Below the pieces are notes generated by a model. It ran no database searches and was not told the DNA's origin. It saw nothing but the letters and a program-made list of their open reading frames with translations. Positions 15,819 through 25,187 of a stretch of DNA of 64,000 nucleotides are shown in pieces. The DNA is from CAYNRG01 sp047973125. Its GTDB lineage: Bacteria > Bacillota_I > Bacilli_A > Erysipelotrichales > Erysipelotrichaceae. The position numbers were made by a program, and so were the translations under genes. The DNA is taken from positions 1 through 64,000 of the forward strand of contig JBKEBK010000008.1 of NCBI GenBank assembly GCA_047973125.1. The letters are read 5' to 3'. Numbering within the stretch: the stretch's first letter is position 1; every line of letters starts with the position of its first letter.

Positions 15819-16661
15819 TTATACCCGATAGGCGAAACTAAAACCTTCTCCATGAACATCGGTTGCATCACTCACAATAAGAAATGCTTTTTTATCAATT
15901 TCATTAACAATATCAATTATTTTAGTATACTCTTTCTTCTCAACAACAACTAGCACAACTTTTTTTATTTCATTTGTATATCCACCTTTTGCATCAATGA
16001 TTGTAGTTCCTCGATCAAGTCTTTGATGAATAGTATTTGATATTTCTTGATATTCATCTGATATTATTTGAATAGACTTACAACTTGTACCCGTTGTCAT
16101 AATCTTATCTATTGCAAAGGTTGTTGCAAAAACGGAAATAAAACCTACTAAAACCGTTCCTAAATCATAAGCCCATAAACCAAGCATTACCGTACAGGCA
16201 TCAACAACTAAAATTAAATAGGCAATTGGAATCTTTGTATACTTGTTAATAACAAGTGGAGGAATATCCATTCCACCTGTACTTGCTCCGGTTTTTAATA
16301 CAAAACCAATTCCAATTCCAGCAACCAGTCCCCCATAAAATGATGCAAGGACTGATGAAATATCAGGTGCTGTAGTAAACTGCATTGTTAAAGTTAAAAA
16401 TATAGGATATAGAAATGAGCTAATTACTGTTTGAACTGCAAATTTCTTTCCAAGCAATAACCATCCAACAAAAAATAAACCAATAACCAAACTATTGGCA
16501 ATGACTTCTGTTGGAAGATTAATTAATGATTTTAAAACAACTGCAACCCCAACTACTCCTCCTGATAAAATATCATATGGTATTAGAAAAAAACCAACTG
16601 CAAATGCTAAAAGGAAGTTACCAAATATTAAGTAAATTAAATCTTTAATAGTGTTTTTCAT
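15819..16661 (-). CDS. YitT family membrane protein
   Basis: A 280-residue protein with five or six membrane segments in the first 190 residues (SGGVVGVAVVLKSLI, GGLVAGIGIGFVLKTGASTGGMD) and a C-terminal cytoplasmic DUF2179 domain (about 205-280, ISDEYQEISNTIHQRLDRG). This is the YitT/YqfU/YebE group, widespread in Bacillota and without a settled function. The start at 16661 has an AAAGGAGG site; the in-frame extension to 16691 is rejected. Located upstream of ftsE, 35 bp away. Confidence 0.88.
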   Translation of the reverse strand: MKNTIKDLIYLIFGNFLLAFAVGFFLIPYDILSGGVVGVAVVLKSLINLPTEVIANSLVIGLFFVGWLLLGKKFAVQTVISSFLYPIFLTLTMQFTTAPDISSVLASFYGGLVAGIGIGFVLKTGASTGGMDIPPLVINKYTKIPIAYLILVVDACTVMLGLWAYDLGTVLVGFISVFATTFAIDKIMTTGTSCKSIQIISDEYQEISNTIHQRLDRGTTIIDAKGGYTNEIKKVVLVVVEKKEYTKIIDIVNEIDKKAFLIVSDATDVHGEGFSFAYRV

Positions 16662-16735
16662 AATGCCTCCTTTATCAATATATTTTAACATATTTATATT
16701 AAGGATAGATATATTATTTTTTTAAGTCAAAAGCT

Positions 16736-16764
16736 TTGAAAAAACCTTAAAATAGTGATAAATT
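16736..16764 (+). promoter_or_regulatory. Promoter of sodA
   Basis: TTGAAA at 16736-16741, 17 bp, TAAATT at 16759-16764, followed by AAAGGAGG just before the ATG at 16792. Confidence 0.6.
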
Positions 16765-16791
16765 ATTAATATAGAAAAAGGAGGATATATT

Positions 16792-17403
16792 ATGAAATAT
16801 ATATTACCAGATTTACCTTATGGATATGATGCTCTTGAGCCACATATTGATGAGATGACAATGAAAATTCACCATGATAAACACCACTTTGCTTATGTTG
16901 GAAAACTAAATGCAGCAGTTGAGAAACATAATGATTATTTTGAAGGAAAAACAATTGAAGAAGTACTTACAAATATCAAAGATGTACCAACAGACATTCA
17001 AGCAGCAGTAAGAAACAATGGAGGTGGACATGCAAACCATTCAATCTATTGGTCAGTAATGGGAGTAAATAAACCTATTGATAATTTAGAAATTGAAAAA
17101 GCAATCAAAGAAGAATTCGGATCAGTTGATACTATGAAAGAAGAATTCTTAAATGCAGCAGCAACTCAATTTGGAAGTGGTTGGGCATGGCTTGTAGTAA
17201 GTAATGGTAAACTAAAGGTTTGTGCAACTTCAAATCAAGATACTCCACTATCAAATGGAGATATCCCAATTCTTGCTCTTGATGTTTGGGAACATGCATA
17301 TTATTTAAAATACCAAAACTTAAGACCAGATTACACTAAAGCATTTTGGAATGTAATTAACTGGGAAGAAGTAAATAGAAGATACCAAGAAGCAACTAAA
17401 TAA
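16792..17403 (+). CDS. sodA: Superoxide dismutase, Fe/Mn type
   Basis: A 203-residue cytoplasmic enzyme that converts superoxide to oxygen and hydrogen peroxide. The four metal ligands are visible: His in MKIHHDKHH (near 26), His in GGHANHSIYW (near 81), and Asp and His in LDVWEHAYYLKYQNLRPDY (near 165-169). Length and motifs fit the Fe/Mn family; metal choice cannot be told by eye. Own promoter and terminator make it monocistronic. Presence in an otherwise fermentative genome points to aerotolerance. Confidence 0.95.
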   Translation: MKYILPDLPYGYDALEPHIDEMTMKIHHDKHHFAYVGKLNAAVEKHNDYFEGKTIEEVLTNIKDVPTDIQAAVRNNGGGHANHSIYWSVMGVNKPIDNLEIEKAIKEEFGSVDTMKEEFLNAAATQFGSGWAWLVVSNGKLKVCATSNQDTPLSNGDIPILALDVWEHAYYLKYQNLRPDYTKAFWNVINWEEVNRRYQEATK

Positions 17404-17408
17404 GCAAT

Positions 17409-17439
17409 TAGCAACTACCTCTTTGGTAGTTGCTTTAAT
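17409..17439 (+). terminator. Terminator of sodA
   Basis: GCAACTACC/GGTAGTTGC hairpin followed by TTTAAT. Confidence 0.85.
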
Positions 17440-17478
17440 ATTTTAATTTATGTTAAAATACTAAAAAGGAGTATATAA

Positions 17479-19125
17479 ATGAAAACAAAAAAAATCTTAG
17501 CATTAACAGCAATTACCATAGTTATGTTTGCTGTACTATTCTATATTTATTTACCAGCATTAAACATTCAAACATTAAACTTTTACTTATTTATTGGGTT
17601 TGTACTATTTGTACCATACCTATCATCTATTATATCGACAATTAAACTAACACAAGATCAAATAGGAAAAAGTTACCAATTCAGCATGTCAAAAAACATG
17701 CCAATGGCATTTAGATCTTTTCTAGCATTTATATTATTAATTGCTTTAATATCAGTAGGGAAAATTTTCTTCTCACCAATTTTAGCAAGTAATAGTTATG
17801 CAAATAGAATTGAGGTAGCAACCGGAAACTTCAATGAAGACATTGCACCTGTTGACCTTTCAAATCTACCACTATTAGATAAAGAAAGTACTGAAAGAGT
17901 TGGGGATCGTGTTATGGGACAACTTCCAGAGCTAATTTCTCAATTTGAAGTATCAAATCAATATACACAAATTAGTTATAATGGAAGACTTGTAAGAGTT
18001 ACCCCACTTGAATATGATGGATTCTTTAAATGGCTAGGCAATAGAAGTGATGGATCACCTGGATACATTATGGTTGATAGTACAACCGGTGAAGCCGATC
18101 TAATAAAATTAGATAAAGGAATGAAGTATTTAAACAGTTCATATTTAAATGAAAATATTAACCGTCATATTAGATTTCAATTTCCAACTGAAATTCTTTC
18201 TACTTCAGTATTTGAAATCGATGATGAAGGTAACCCTTATTATATAACACCAGTTCTAAGTGTTAAATGGGTTGATATGTTACCAGATGTTAAAGGTGTT
18301 ATCGCTACAAACCCTGTTGATGGAAAATCACAGTACTATTCAGTAGCAGATGCCCCAACATGGATTGACCATATTTATCCAAGTTCATTAATCTTATCGC
18401 AAGTAAATGACTGGGGTTCATTCCAAGACGGTTGGTTAAATAGCTTTATTACTCAAAAGAATGTTAGAAGAACTACAACAGGATATACATATTTATCAGA
18501 TAGTAAAGATATCTTTATCTATACAGGGATTACATCAGCTGCTGCAGATGAATCAAATATCGGATTTATCTTAACAAATTTAAGAAGTAAGGAAACAAGA
18601 TTCTTTGCAGCGCCAGGTGCTGAAGAATATAGTGCAATGAGATCAGCAGAGGGTGCAGTACAGGAAAAAGGTTACACCTCAACATTCCCACTATTAATTA
18701 ATTTAAACGAAAGACCAACCTACCTATCTTCTTTAAAAGATAGTGCTGGACTTGTTAAGTCTTATGCCTTTGTTGATGTTGAAGATTATCAAAAAGTAAA
18801 AGTCAGCGACAGCAACCTTGGACTGGATAATGCAGCAAATGAATATCTAATGATGATGGGAAATGAAGTGGTTGATAAACCACAAGTTACCCAAGAACAA
18901 AGCGGAATTATCAATACAATTTCATCTGTTGTAGTCGATGGTAGTACTTACTACTATATTATTTTAGAAAATCAAACAGATACAATTTATAAGGCTCCAA
19001 TTAACATTGATGATCGATTACCATTCTTAGCTGTAGGTACAAAAGTTAATTTTAATTATAATGAAAATTTAGTAATAACAAGTTTAGAGTCAATTGAAAT
19101 ACCAACTGAGATGCCAACTGAATAA
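17479..19125 (+). CDS. Conserved-looking membrane-anchored protein, function unknown
   Basis: A 548-residue protein. Three hydrophobic segments lie in the first 100 residues (about 8-28, 36-56, 79-97), followed by a soluble, probably extracytoplasmic domain of about 440 residues with no signature I can name. Within it are a VRVTPLEYDGFFKWL stretch near 172 and an IDHIYPSSLILSQVNDWG stretch near 290. The C-terminus (STYYYIILENQTDTIYKAP) looks like a small beta barrel. Start with AAAAGGAG. It is monocistronic between two terminators. Some clostridial proteins with similar layout are labelled CvpA-related, but I do not see enough to adopt that. Confidence 0.6.
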   Translation: MKTKKILALTAITIVMFAVLFYIYLPALNIQTLNFYLFIGFVLFVPYLSSIISTIKLTQDQIGKSYQFSMSKNMPMAFRSFLAFILLIALISVGKIFFSPILASNSYANRIEVATGNFNEDIAPVDLSNLPLLDKESTERVGDRVMGQLPELISQFEVSNQYTQISYNGRLVRVTPLEYDGFFKWLGNRSDGSPGYIMVDSTTGEADLIKLDKGMKYLNSSYLNENINRHIRFQFPTEILSTSVFEIDDEGNPYYITPVLSVKWVDMLPDVKGVIATNPVDGKSQYYSVADAPTWIDHIYPSSLILSQVNDWGSFQDGWLNSFITQKNVRRTTTGYTYLSDSKDIFIYTGITSAAADESNIGFILTNLRSKETRFFAAPGAEEYSAMRSAEGAVQEKGYTSTFPLLINLNERPTYLSSLKDSAGLVKSYAFVDVEDYQKVKVSDSNLGLDNAANEYLMMMGNEVVDKPQVTQEQSGIINTISSVVVDGSTYYYIILENQTDTIYKAPINIDDRLPFLAVGTKVNFNYNENLVITSLESIEIPTEMPTE

Positions 19126-19128
19126 AAC

Positions 19129-19168
19129 TTAAAAAGGAATTTATTTAAAAATTCCTTTTTTTCTTTTA
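19129..19168. terminator. Bidirectional terminator
   Basis: AAAAAGGAATTT/AAATTCCTTTTT hairpin between convergent genes, with A and T runs on both sides. Confidence 0.85.
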
Positions 19169-19184
19169 GTTTATTCGATTTTAA

Positions 19185-20447
19185 TTAAATTTCTTCTCGA
19201 TAAATTATTGCACCAAGTCTTTTTAATTTGCCATCTAAATCATCATATCCTCGATCTATATGATAAGTATCTGAGATCTCAGTAGTCCCACTAGCAATAA
19301 GTCCAGCAATTACCAGTGCTGCTCCACATCTTAAATCAGTTGCCCTAACACATTCTCCAAATAATTCTGTTGGACCACTAATAAATGATTCACCCTGTTT
19401 GACATCAATTTTCGCACCCATTCTTTGAAGTTCTAAAGCATTCTTAAATCTTTCTGGATAGATAGTATCAATTACATTTGAATCACCATGAGCCTGGGTC
19501 ATTAATGTAGTAAGTGGTTGTTGAAGATCGGTTGCAAAGCCTGGATATGGTAGTGTTTTTATATCCACTGCCTTAAGCGCTTTATCTGATTTTTCAATTG
19601 TTACACAATCAACATCAATTTCCATCTTAACACCCATCTCTTGTAATTTAGATAATAAACTCTCCAAGTGATGAGGAATAATGTTTTTAATAGTCATCTT
19701 TTCAGCAACTGCTGCCGCCATTATAATAAATGTTCCAGCTTCAATGCGATCTGGAATAATTTCATGGAAGCATCCACTTAGAGTATCAACCCCATCAATA
19801 GTGATAACACTAGTTCCAACTCCTCTAATCTTAGCCCCCATCTTATTAAGTAAGGTGGCAACATCAATTATTTCGGGCTCTCTTGCAGCATTCTCAATAG
19901 TAGTTCTACCATGAGCTTTTACAGCCGCCATCATAATGTTAATTGTAGCTCCAACAGATGAAACATCTAAGAAGATCTTATCTCCAATTAGCTTTTCAGC
20001 TTTAATATGATAGTACCCTTCGGCATACTCAACAGAAGCCCCTAAAGCTTCAAACCCCTTTAAGTGAAGATCAATAGGACGAGGCCCTAAATAACATCCC
20101 CCAGGCATCTTCATTTTAACTTCACCATATTTACCAAGTAAAGCACCCATAAAGTAATATGAAGCTCTAAGTTTTGTAACAGCACGATGATCTAAAGGAA
20201 TGCTTTTCATATTTGTAGGATCAATTATTAAATGCTCATTACTCATGTGAGTAACTTCAACATCTAACTCTCTAAGTAAAGTCGACAATGATTCAACATC
20301 TGAAATGTTTGGAACCCCAACAATAGTAACCGGTCCATCAGCTAAAATAGATGCCGGAATTAATGCTACAGTAGCATTCTTAGATCCACTAATTTGTACT
20401 TCACCAGATAGTAATTTACCACCTTCAATTTTTATAACTTGTTCCAT
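19185..20447 (-). CDS. murA: UDP-N-acetylglucosamine 1-carboxyvinyltransferase MurA
   Basis: A 420-residue enzyme of the EPSP-synthase fold that adds enolpyruvate to UDP-GlcNAc, the first committed step of peptidoglycan synthesis. The phosphoenolpyruvate/fosfomycin Cys is present in MPGGCYLGPRPIDLH (near 115). SGSKNATVALIPAS at the start, EPEIIDVATLLNKMGA and FATDLQQPLTTLM are standard. Bacillota often have two MurA paralogues; which one this is cannot be said. The upstream HAD gene lies 10 bp away in the same direction, so the two are probably cotranscribed. Confidence 0.95.
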   Translation of the reverse strand: MEQVIKIEGGKLLSGEVQISGSKNATVALIPASILADGPVTIVGVPNISDVESLSTLLRELDVEVTHMSNEHLIIDPTNMKSIPLDHRAVTKLRASYYFMGALLGKYGEVKMKMPGGCYLGPRPIDLHLKGFEALGASVEYAEGYYHIKAEKLIGDKIFLDVSSVGATINIMMAAVKAHGRTTIENAAREPEIIDVATLLNKMGAKIRGVGTSVITIDGVDTLSGCFHEIIPDRIEAGTFIIMAAAVAEKMTIKNIIPHHLESLLSKLQEMGVKMEIDVDCVTIEKSDKALKAVDIKTLPYPGFATDLQQPLTTLMTQAHGDSNVIDTIYPERFKNALELQRMGAKIDVKQGESFISGPTELFGECVRATDLRCGAALVIAGLIASGTTEISDTYHIDRGYDDLDGKLKRLGAIIYREEI

Positions 20448-20457
20448 ATTTTTTTCC

Positions 20458-21108
20458 TCACTCTTTATTTAAATTTAACCAAGTAATTATTTCACTTAAA
20501 TTTGAAATAATCTTCGTGGCATGACTTTGATCAAGATTAAATTCTAAATCTTTAACAGCTAAAACACTCATGTTGGCTCTAATTCCTGCAGTTATTCCAA
20601 AAGGAGAATCTTCAACAACTAAACAGTTTTCAACATCAGATCCTAATTTCTTAGCAGCACAGATATAAATCTCAGGATTAGGCTTACTCTCATTAAATTC
20701 CTCACCACTTACATAAAAGTCAAAATACTTTTCTAAATTACAAGTTTTAAGCATTTTTTCAATATCTTTTCTTGATGAAGATGAGCATAGACCAATTTTA
20801 TAGCCTTCACCTTTTAAAATTTTTAAAACTTCTTCACTCTCACTCTTTAAAACACTTGGATAATCTAAAGGATTATTTTTAAAATGATTCTCATTTAATC
20901 TCTTTGCTTCTGAAATAGAAACACTACCATTAAACATCTCACTAATTAACTGATATGTCTGATCCATATGTGTTCCAACTAACTTATGTATTTCTTTTTT
21001 ATCACCCTTAAATCCATGCTCCTTCATCCACTTAAAGGTATTATCAACATAATATGGCTCTGAGTTAATTAAAACTCCATCCATATCAAATAGGACTGTA
21101 TCTATCAT
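20458..21108 (-). CDS. HAD superfamily phosphatase/phosphoglucomutase-like
   Basis: A 216-residue HAD hydrolase with a helical cap. The nucleophile motif is DTVLFDMDGVLINSEPYY (residue 8 and on), motif II is LCSSSSRKDIE (near 113), and motif III/IV is SKPNPEIY...VVEDSPFGITAG (near 143-175). This is the subgroup that includes beta-phosphoglucomutase and small sugar-phosphate phosphatases; substrate unknown. Starts with GGAGGA, just upstream of murA. Confidence 0.82.
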   Translation of the reverse strand: MIDTVLFDMDGVLINSEPYYVDNTFKWMKEHGFKGDKKEIHKLVGTHMDQTYQLISEMFNGSVSISEAKRLNENHFKNNPLDYPSVLKSESEEVLKILKGEGYKIGLCSSSSRKDIEKMLKTCNLEKYFDFYVSGEEFNESKPNPEIYICAAKKLGSDVENCLVVEDSPFGITAGIRANMSVLAVKDLEFNLDQSHATKIISNLSEIITWLNLNKE

Positions 21109-21153
21109 TTTAAAAATCCTCCAACTATTATAAATTATACCACACCTTTAAAA

Positions 21154-21190
21154 CATAAAAAAACACTTTATATATAAAGTGTTTTAAAAT
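21154..21190 (-). terminator. Terminator of fba
   Basis: AAAACACTTTATA/TATAAAGTGTTTT hairpin with a T run on the minus strand. Confidence 0.85.
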
Positions 21191-21193
21191 AAA

Positions 21194-22060
21194 TTATGCT
21201 TTATTTGAAGAACCAAAATCATTCATCATTGAACAAACTTTTTCAACAATAGCCTTTGATCCTGGAGCAAGTAATTTTCTTGGATCATAACCCTTACCTT
21301 CTTGATCTTTACCCTCTTCAATATATTTACGAGTTGCCTCAGCAAATACTAATTGTAGTTCAGTATTAACATTGATTTTTGATACTCCAAGAGAGATCGC
21401 CTTAGAAATTTGATCATTAGGAATTCCAGATCCACCATGAAGCACAAGTGGTTTACCATTTGTAACATCTTGAATCTTTCCTAATACTTCAAAGTTTAAA
21501 CCAGGCCAGTTAGCTGGATATTTACCATGAATGTTCCCAATTCCAGCAGCAAGAAAATCAACACCAAGAGCAGCAATATCTGCACATTCTTGAGGATCTG
21601 CAAATTCTCCAGCTCCAACAACACCATCTTCTTCTCCACCAATTGAGCCAACTTCACACTCAACTGATATACCCTTAGAGTGAGCAAGTTTAATTATTTC
21701 TTTTGATTTTTCAACATTTTCATTAAATTCATAATGAGACCCATCAAACATTACTGATGTAAATCCTGCATCAATTGCTTTTTTAGCCCCTTCAAATGAT
21801 CCATGATCTAAATGAATTGCTACTGGAACAGTAATTCCCATTTCATCATGCATCGCTTTAACCATCTGAGCAACTGTTTTAAATCCAGTCATATACTTTC
21901 CAGCACCCTCAGACACCCCAAGAATAACTGGAGAGTTAGACTCTTGAGCTGCAGTTAACACTGCCTTTGTCCATTCTAGATTATTGATATTAAACTGTCC
22001 TACTGCGTAATGCCCTTCATGAGCTTTCTTTAACATTTCTGTTGCTGATACTAGTACCAT
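21194..22060 (-). CDS. fba: Class II fructose-bisphosphate aldolase
   Basis: A 288-residue zinc-dependent aldolase that splits fructose 1,6-bisphosphate in glycolysis. Zinc and active-site segments are PVAIHLDHGSFEGAKKAI (near 80), ECEVGSIGGEEDGV (near 133), NIHGKYP (near 176), LVLHGGSGIPNDQI (near 205) and SKINVNTELQ (near 228). Length is standard. AGGAGG precedes the ATG. It is monocistronic with its own terminator; a minus-strand extended -10 (TTGGTATAAA) lies near 22091-22100. Confidence 0.93.
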   Translation of the reverse strand: MVLVSATEMLKKAHEGHYAVGQFNINNLEWTKAVLTAAQESNSPVILGVSEGAGKYMTGFKTVAQMVKAMHDEMGITVPVAIHLDHGSFEGAKKAIDAGFTSVMFDGSHYEFNENVEKSKEIIKLAHSKGISVECEVGSIGGEEDGVVGAGEFADPQECADIAALGVDFLAAGIGNIHGKYPANWPGLNFEVLGKIQDVTNGKPLVLHGGSGIPNDQISKAISLGVSKINVNTELQLVFAEATRKYIEEGKDQEGKGYDPRKLLAPGSKAIVEKVCSMMNDFGSSNKA

Positions 22061-22187
22061 TTATAATAGTCCTCCTTCTATCTTCTACATTTTATACCAA
22101 TTTCATAAAAAATAAAAGTCTGATAATATAGATTTTTCTTTTTTTGTATGTTATTATGTTGAAAGTTTAGAAACGGAGATCCTTAAA

Positions 22188-23672
22188 ATGAGACAGCCTG
22201 CATTTGATAATCAAAAATACCTAAAACTTCAATCAGAACACATTCATCAAAGAGTTGATAAATTTGGTGGAAAGCTTTACTTAGAATTTGGGGGAAAACT
22301 TTTTGATGACTTTCATGCATCAAGAGTTCTTCCAGGATTTGAGCCAGATAGTAAAGTCAAAATGTTAGAAAGCATCAAAGAACAGGTTGAACTAATAATT
22401 GCAATTAACGCCAACGATATAGAAAAAAATAAAGTCAGAAGCGATCTTGGAATCACTTATGATCAAGACTGCCTTAGACTAATAGATGCCTTTAGAAGCA
22501 TTGATATTCTTGTTGGATCAGTAGTAATTTGTCAATATACAAAACAAGCAGCAGCTGATCTATTTAAAAAGAAGTTAGAAAATATGGGCATTAAGGTTGC
22601 TCTACATTATCCAATAAATGGCTACCCTAATAATGTTTCATATATTGTATCAGAAGAAGGTTTTGGGAAAAACGACTATATTGAAACCCAAAGAAAAATT
22701 GTTGTAATTACAGCTCCAGGGCCTGGATCTGGTAAAATGGCAACCTGTCTTTCTCAACTATATCACGATCAAAAAAGAGGCATCAAATCAGGATATGCGA
22801 AATTTGAAACCTTCCCAATTTGGAATCTACCACTTAAACATCCGGTAAACTTAGCCTATGAAGCAGCAACAGTAGATTTAAATGATGTTAATATGATTGA
22901 TCCCTTTCACTTAGAAAGTTATGGTGAGAAAACTGTAAACTATAATCGTGATATTGAAGTGTTCCCAGTGTTAAATGCCTTATTAGAAAAAATACAAGGT
23001 ATTTCACCATATAAATCACCCACTGATATGGGAGTAAATATGGCAGGATACTGCATCACAAATGATGAAGCAGCTATCGCTGCTTGTAAAGAGGAAATCT
23101 TAAGACGATATTATAATTCTAAGGTTGCTCTTAGAAAAGATGAAATAAGTGAAGAATCACTATCAAAAATGCTCTTAATAATGGCATCAGCTAAAATAGA
23201 ACCAGAAGATCGTAAGGTTGTCGCAAAAGCTGTAAAATTAGCTGAAGAAACTAAACTTCCAGCTGTATCATTACAGCTTGAAACTGGAGAAATTATAACT
23301 GGAAAAACGACATCACTACTTGGGGCATCAAGTGCATGTCTATTAAACGCTTTAAAAACAATCGCAAAAATTCCTGATAACTTTTTACTAATATCACCTA
23401 ATGTTTTAGGACCTGTTCAAAATGTAAAAACAGAAATATTAGGAGGAAATAACCCTAGACTACATCTAGATGAACTCTTAATTACTTTAGCAATAGCTGC
23501 CATTCATAATGATCCCACTAAAAAAGCATTGCAGTGCATAAGTCAGCTCAGAGGATGTGAGGCCCATTCATCAGTTATCCTATCTGAAGTAGATGTAGCA
23601 ACATTTAAAAAGTTAGGAATAAACCTAACTCAAGAACCAGTTTATCAAACTAAAAAGTTGTATCATAAATAA
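22188..23672 (+). CDS. DUF1846 domain-containing protein
   Basis: A 494-residue soluble protein of the DUF1846 family, typical length about 500. It begins PAFDNQKYLKLQSEHI and has a glycine-rich nucleotide-loop-like segment VVITAPGPGSGKMATCLSQL (near 182), which suggests phosphate or nucleotide binding, and a C-terminal domain with LQLETGEIITGKTTSLLGAS. Common in Bacillota and gut anaerobes; biochemical role not established. Divergent from fba and convergent with the HAD gene at 23683, whose terminator it shares. Confidence 0.88.
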   Translation: MRQPAFDNQKYLKLQSEHIHQRVDKFGGKLYLEFGGKLFDDFHASRVLPGFEPDSKVKMLESIKEQVELIIAINANDIEKNKVRSDLGITYDQDCLRLIDAFRSIDILVGSVVICQYTKQAAADLFKKKLENMGIKVALHYPINGYPNNVSYIVSEEGFGKNDYIETQRKIVVITAPGPGSGKMATCLSQLYHDQKRGIKSGYAKFETFPIWNLPLKHPVNLAYEAATVDLNDVNMIDPFHLESYGEKTVNYNRDIEVFPVLNALLEKIQGISPYKSPTDMGVNMAGYCITNDEAAIAACKEEILRRYYNSKVALRKDEISEESLSKMLLIMASAKIEPEDRKVVAKAVKLAEETKLPAVSLQLETGEIITGKTTSLLGASSACLLNALKTIAKIPDNFLLISPNVLGPVQNVKTEILGGNNPRLHLDELLITLAIAAIHNDPTKKALQCISQLRGCEAHSSVILSEVDVATFKKLGINLTQEPVYQTKKLYHK

Positions 23673-23698
23673 ACTAGCATATTCATGCTAGTTTTTCT
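23671..23698. terminator. Bidirectional terminator over two stop codons
   Basis: AAACTAGCAT/ATGCTAGTTT hairpin. Its left arm abuts the DUF1846 stop and its right arm lies inside the last codons of the convergent HAD gene. Confidence 0.85.
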
Positions 23699-24324
23699 TT
23701 TAATTCATTTAGATTATGGATAATTTCATTATTACACTTTGATAAAACTTCATAGCTTTGATGACCATGATCTATTAAAATACATCTTACACCAAGCGCA
23801 ACAGCACACTCATAGTCATGAGTACTATCCCCTACCCATACTATCCTATCAAGCGGTACATCACATGTTTTGATCCAATTAAGTGCTTCATCTTGTTTTG
23901 ATGAGGCATAGATATCACTTACACCAACTAATTCATCAAAAAGATGATCGCATTTAAAAAATGATGCTTGCTTAAGTAAAATCTTAATTTGTGAGGCTGA
24001 CATTAAAGTATTCTTTATACCTTTATCCATAAAATACTGCAACAAATCAATTGCCTCATTATGAAGCATTGAAGATGCTTCATAGCTTTTCATATAATTT
24101 TGAATATAGTTACTTGAAATCTTATCAAAATTCTTTTCATCACAATTAAAACCCAATTTCCTATACATTTCGATAACTGGGAACTCAAAGACATTTTTAT
24201 ACTTGGAAATATTTTCTAGCTCATTTAATCCTTCATTTCTTAATGCATCATTTAACAAGCTATAACCAAGATCTAAATCATCAAGTAAAGTTCCATTCCA
24301 GTCCCATATTATTAATTCAATCAT
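23683..24324 (-). CDS. HAD hydrolase, phosphoglycolate-phosphatase-like
   Basis: A 213-residue HAD phosphatase with LIIWDWNGTLLDDLDLG (nucleophile Asp near 8, with Trp in place of the usual Phe), MSASQIKILL (motif II near 118) and VWVGDSTHDYECAVALGVRCILID (motif IV near 162). Cap-type C1. The substrate is not predictable. The last codons carry the shared terminator hairpin. The gene lies downstream of rpoE with a terminator between them. Confidence 0.8.
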   Translation of the reverse strand: MIELIIWDWNGTLLDDLDLGYSLLNDALRNEGLNELENISKYKNVFEFPVIEMYRKLGFNCDEKNFDKISSNYIQNYMKSYEASSMLHNEAIDLLQYFMDKGIKNTLMSASQIKILLKQASFFKCDHLFDELVGVSDIYASSKQDEALNWIKTCDVPLDRIVWVGDSTHDYECAVALGVRCILIDHGHQSYEVLSKCNNEIIHNLNELKEKLA

Positions 24325-24338
24325 AAATTCTCCTCAAA

Positions 24339-24362
24339 ATAAAAGGTAGTTTTAACTACCCT
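24339..24362 (-). terminator. Terminator of rpoE
   Basis: GGGTAGTT/AACTACC hairpin plus TTTTATTTT on the minus strand, immediately after the rpoE stop. Confidence 0.8.
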
Positions 24363-24673
24363 TAATCCTCATCATCTTCATCTTCATCTTTATCTTCTTC
24401 AAAGTCATCTTCATCATCATCAAGATCAATCGGCTCAATCACTTCATTTGAAAAAGCATGTCTTGCTCTTATATCCCAACGATTATCTTCAAGTGAAATA
24501 AATCTTTTATCTAACATTAAGTCTGTATAAAATTCTGCAATCTTTCTTTCTTGCATACTCTCATCAAAACCTAAAGTATTTATTATTTCAGACCATACTA
24601 TACTAAAATCAACACCTTTTCTTTTTTTAGATACAACCTTGTAAGCAATGTCTGTCATTGACTGGTAACTCAA
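24362..24673 (-). CDS. rpoE: RNA polymerase delta subunit
   Basis: A 103-residue protein. The N-terminal globular HARE-HTH-like domain covers about 75 residues (MTDIAYKVVSKKRKGVDFS, then LDKRFISLEDNRWDIRARH), followed by an Asp/Glu-only tail. The delta subunit exists only in Gram-positive Firmicutes and their relatives; it displaces nucleic acid from the polymerase and speeds recycling. The tail here is short compared with Bacillus. The start is a TTG preceded by AGGAGG; the ATG five codons in has no proper site. Confidence 0.88.
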   Translation of the reverse strand: MSYQSMTDIAYKVVSKKRKGVDFSIVWSEIINTLGFDESMQERKIAEFYTDLMLDKRFISLEDNRWDIRARHAFSNEVIEPIDLDDDEDDFEEDKDEDEDDED

Positions 24674-24737
24674 ATTACACTCCTCCTTTAAATTGTTTTT
24701 TTATAATAAACTACTTATTCTATTTTGTCAATAATAT

Positions 24738-25103
24738 TTAATAATGACATGAAATTATTGTATCAATAACTATGATTTCACCATCATATAAACAATACTC
24801 AATTTCCCAAAAACCATCTTCATAAACATAATTTCTTAGCTTAGCACCCAGAATTGTAGTTCCAAATGGATGTACAACTTGGGCATTTGTTTCTTTATTT
24901 GGATTTAAGTAAATACTAACTTCAAGTTCAGTCTTACGATATAAATATATTTCATTATCACTAAATGAAATTTCATTTATCTCTTGATCATAACCAAAAA
25001 TAAATTGTTTATCTCTAATTAAAATTTCTCCACTATAAAGAATACTTGAATCATTTACTAATTTATCTTTTTGATCTATAATGCCATTTACTTTAACATC
25101 CAT
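24738..25103 (-). CDS. DUF1934 family beta-barrel protein
   Basis: A 121-residue soluble protein made almost entirely of predicted beta strands, matching the small calycin-like DUF1934 (YwiB) family. The middle YLNPNKETNAQVVHPFGTTI and the end EDGFWEIEYCLYDGEIIVID fit the family pattern (phospholipid- or ligand-binding barrel fold, function unknown). It lies upstream of rpoE in the same direction, 64 bp away, as often seen in Firmicutes. Confidence 0.7.
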   Translation of the reverse strand: MDVKVNGIIDQKDKLVNDSSILYSGEILIRDKQFIFGYDQEINEISFSDNEIYLYRKTELEVSIYLNPNKETNAQVVHPFGTTILGAKLRNYVYEDGFWEIEYCLYDGEIIVIDTIISCHY

Positions 25104-25149
25104 ATTAGTACCCCATAAAGATTATACTAATTTTTTTATAAGAGTCAAT

Positions 25150-25187
25150 AAAAAAATAAAAAAAATTAAACTTTTTACAGTTTAATT
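25150..25187 (-). terminator. Terminator of the hydroxyacid dehydrogenase gene
   Basis: ATTAAACT/AGTTTAAT hairpin and a long T run on the minus strand; the hairpin includes the stop codon region. Confidence 0.8.
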
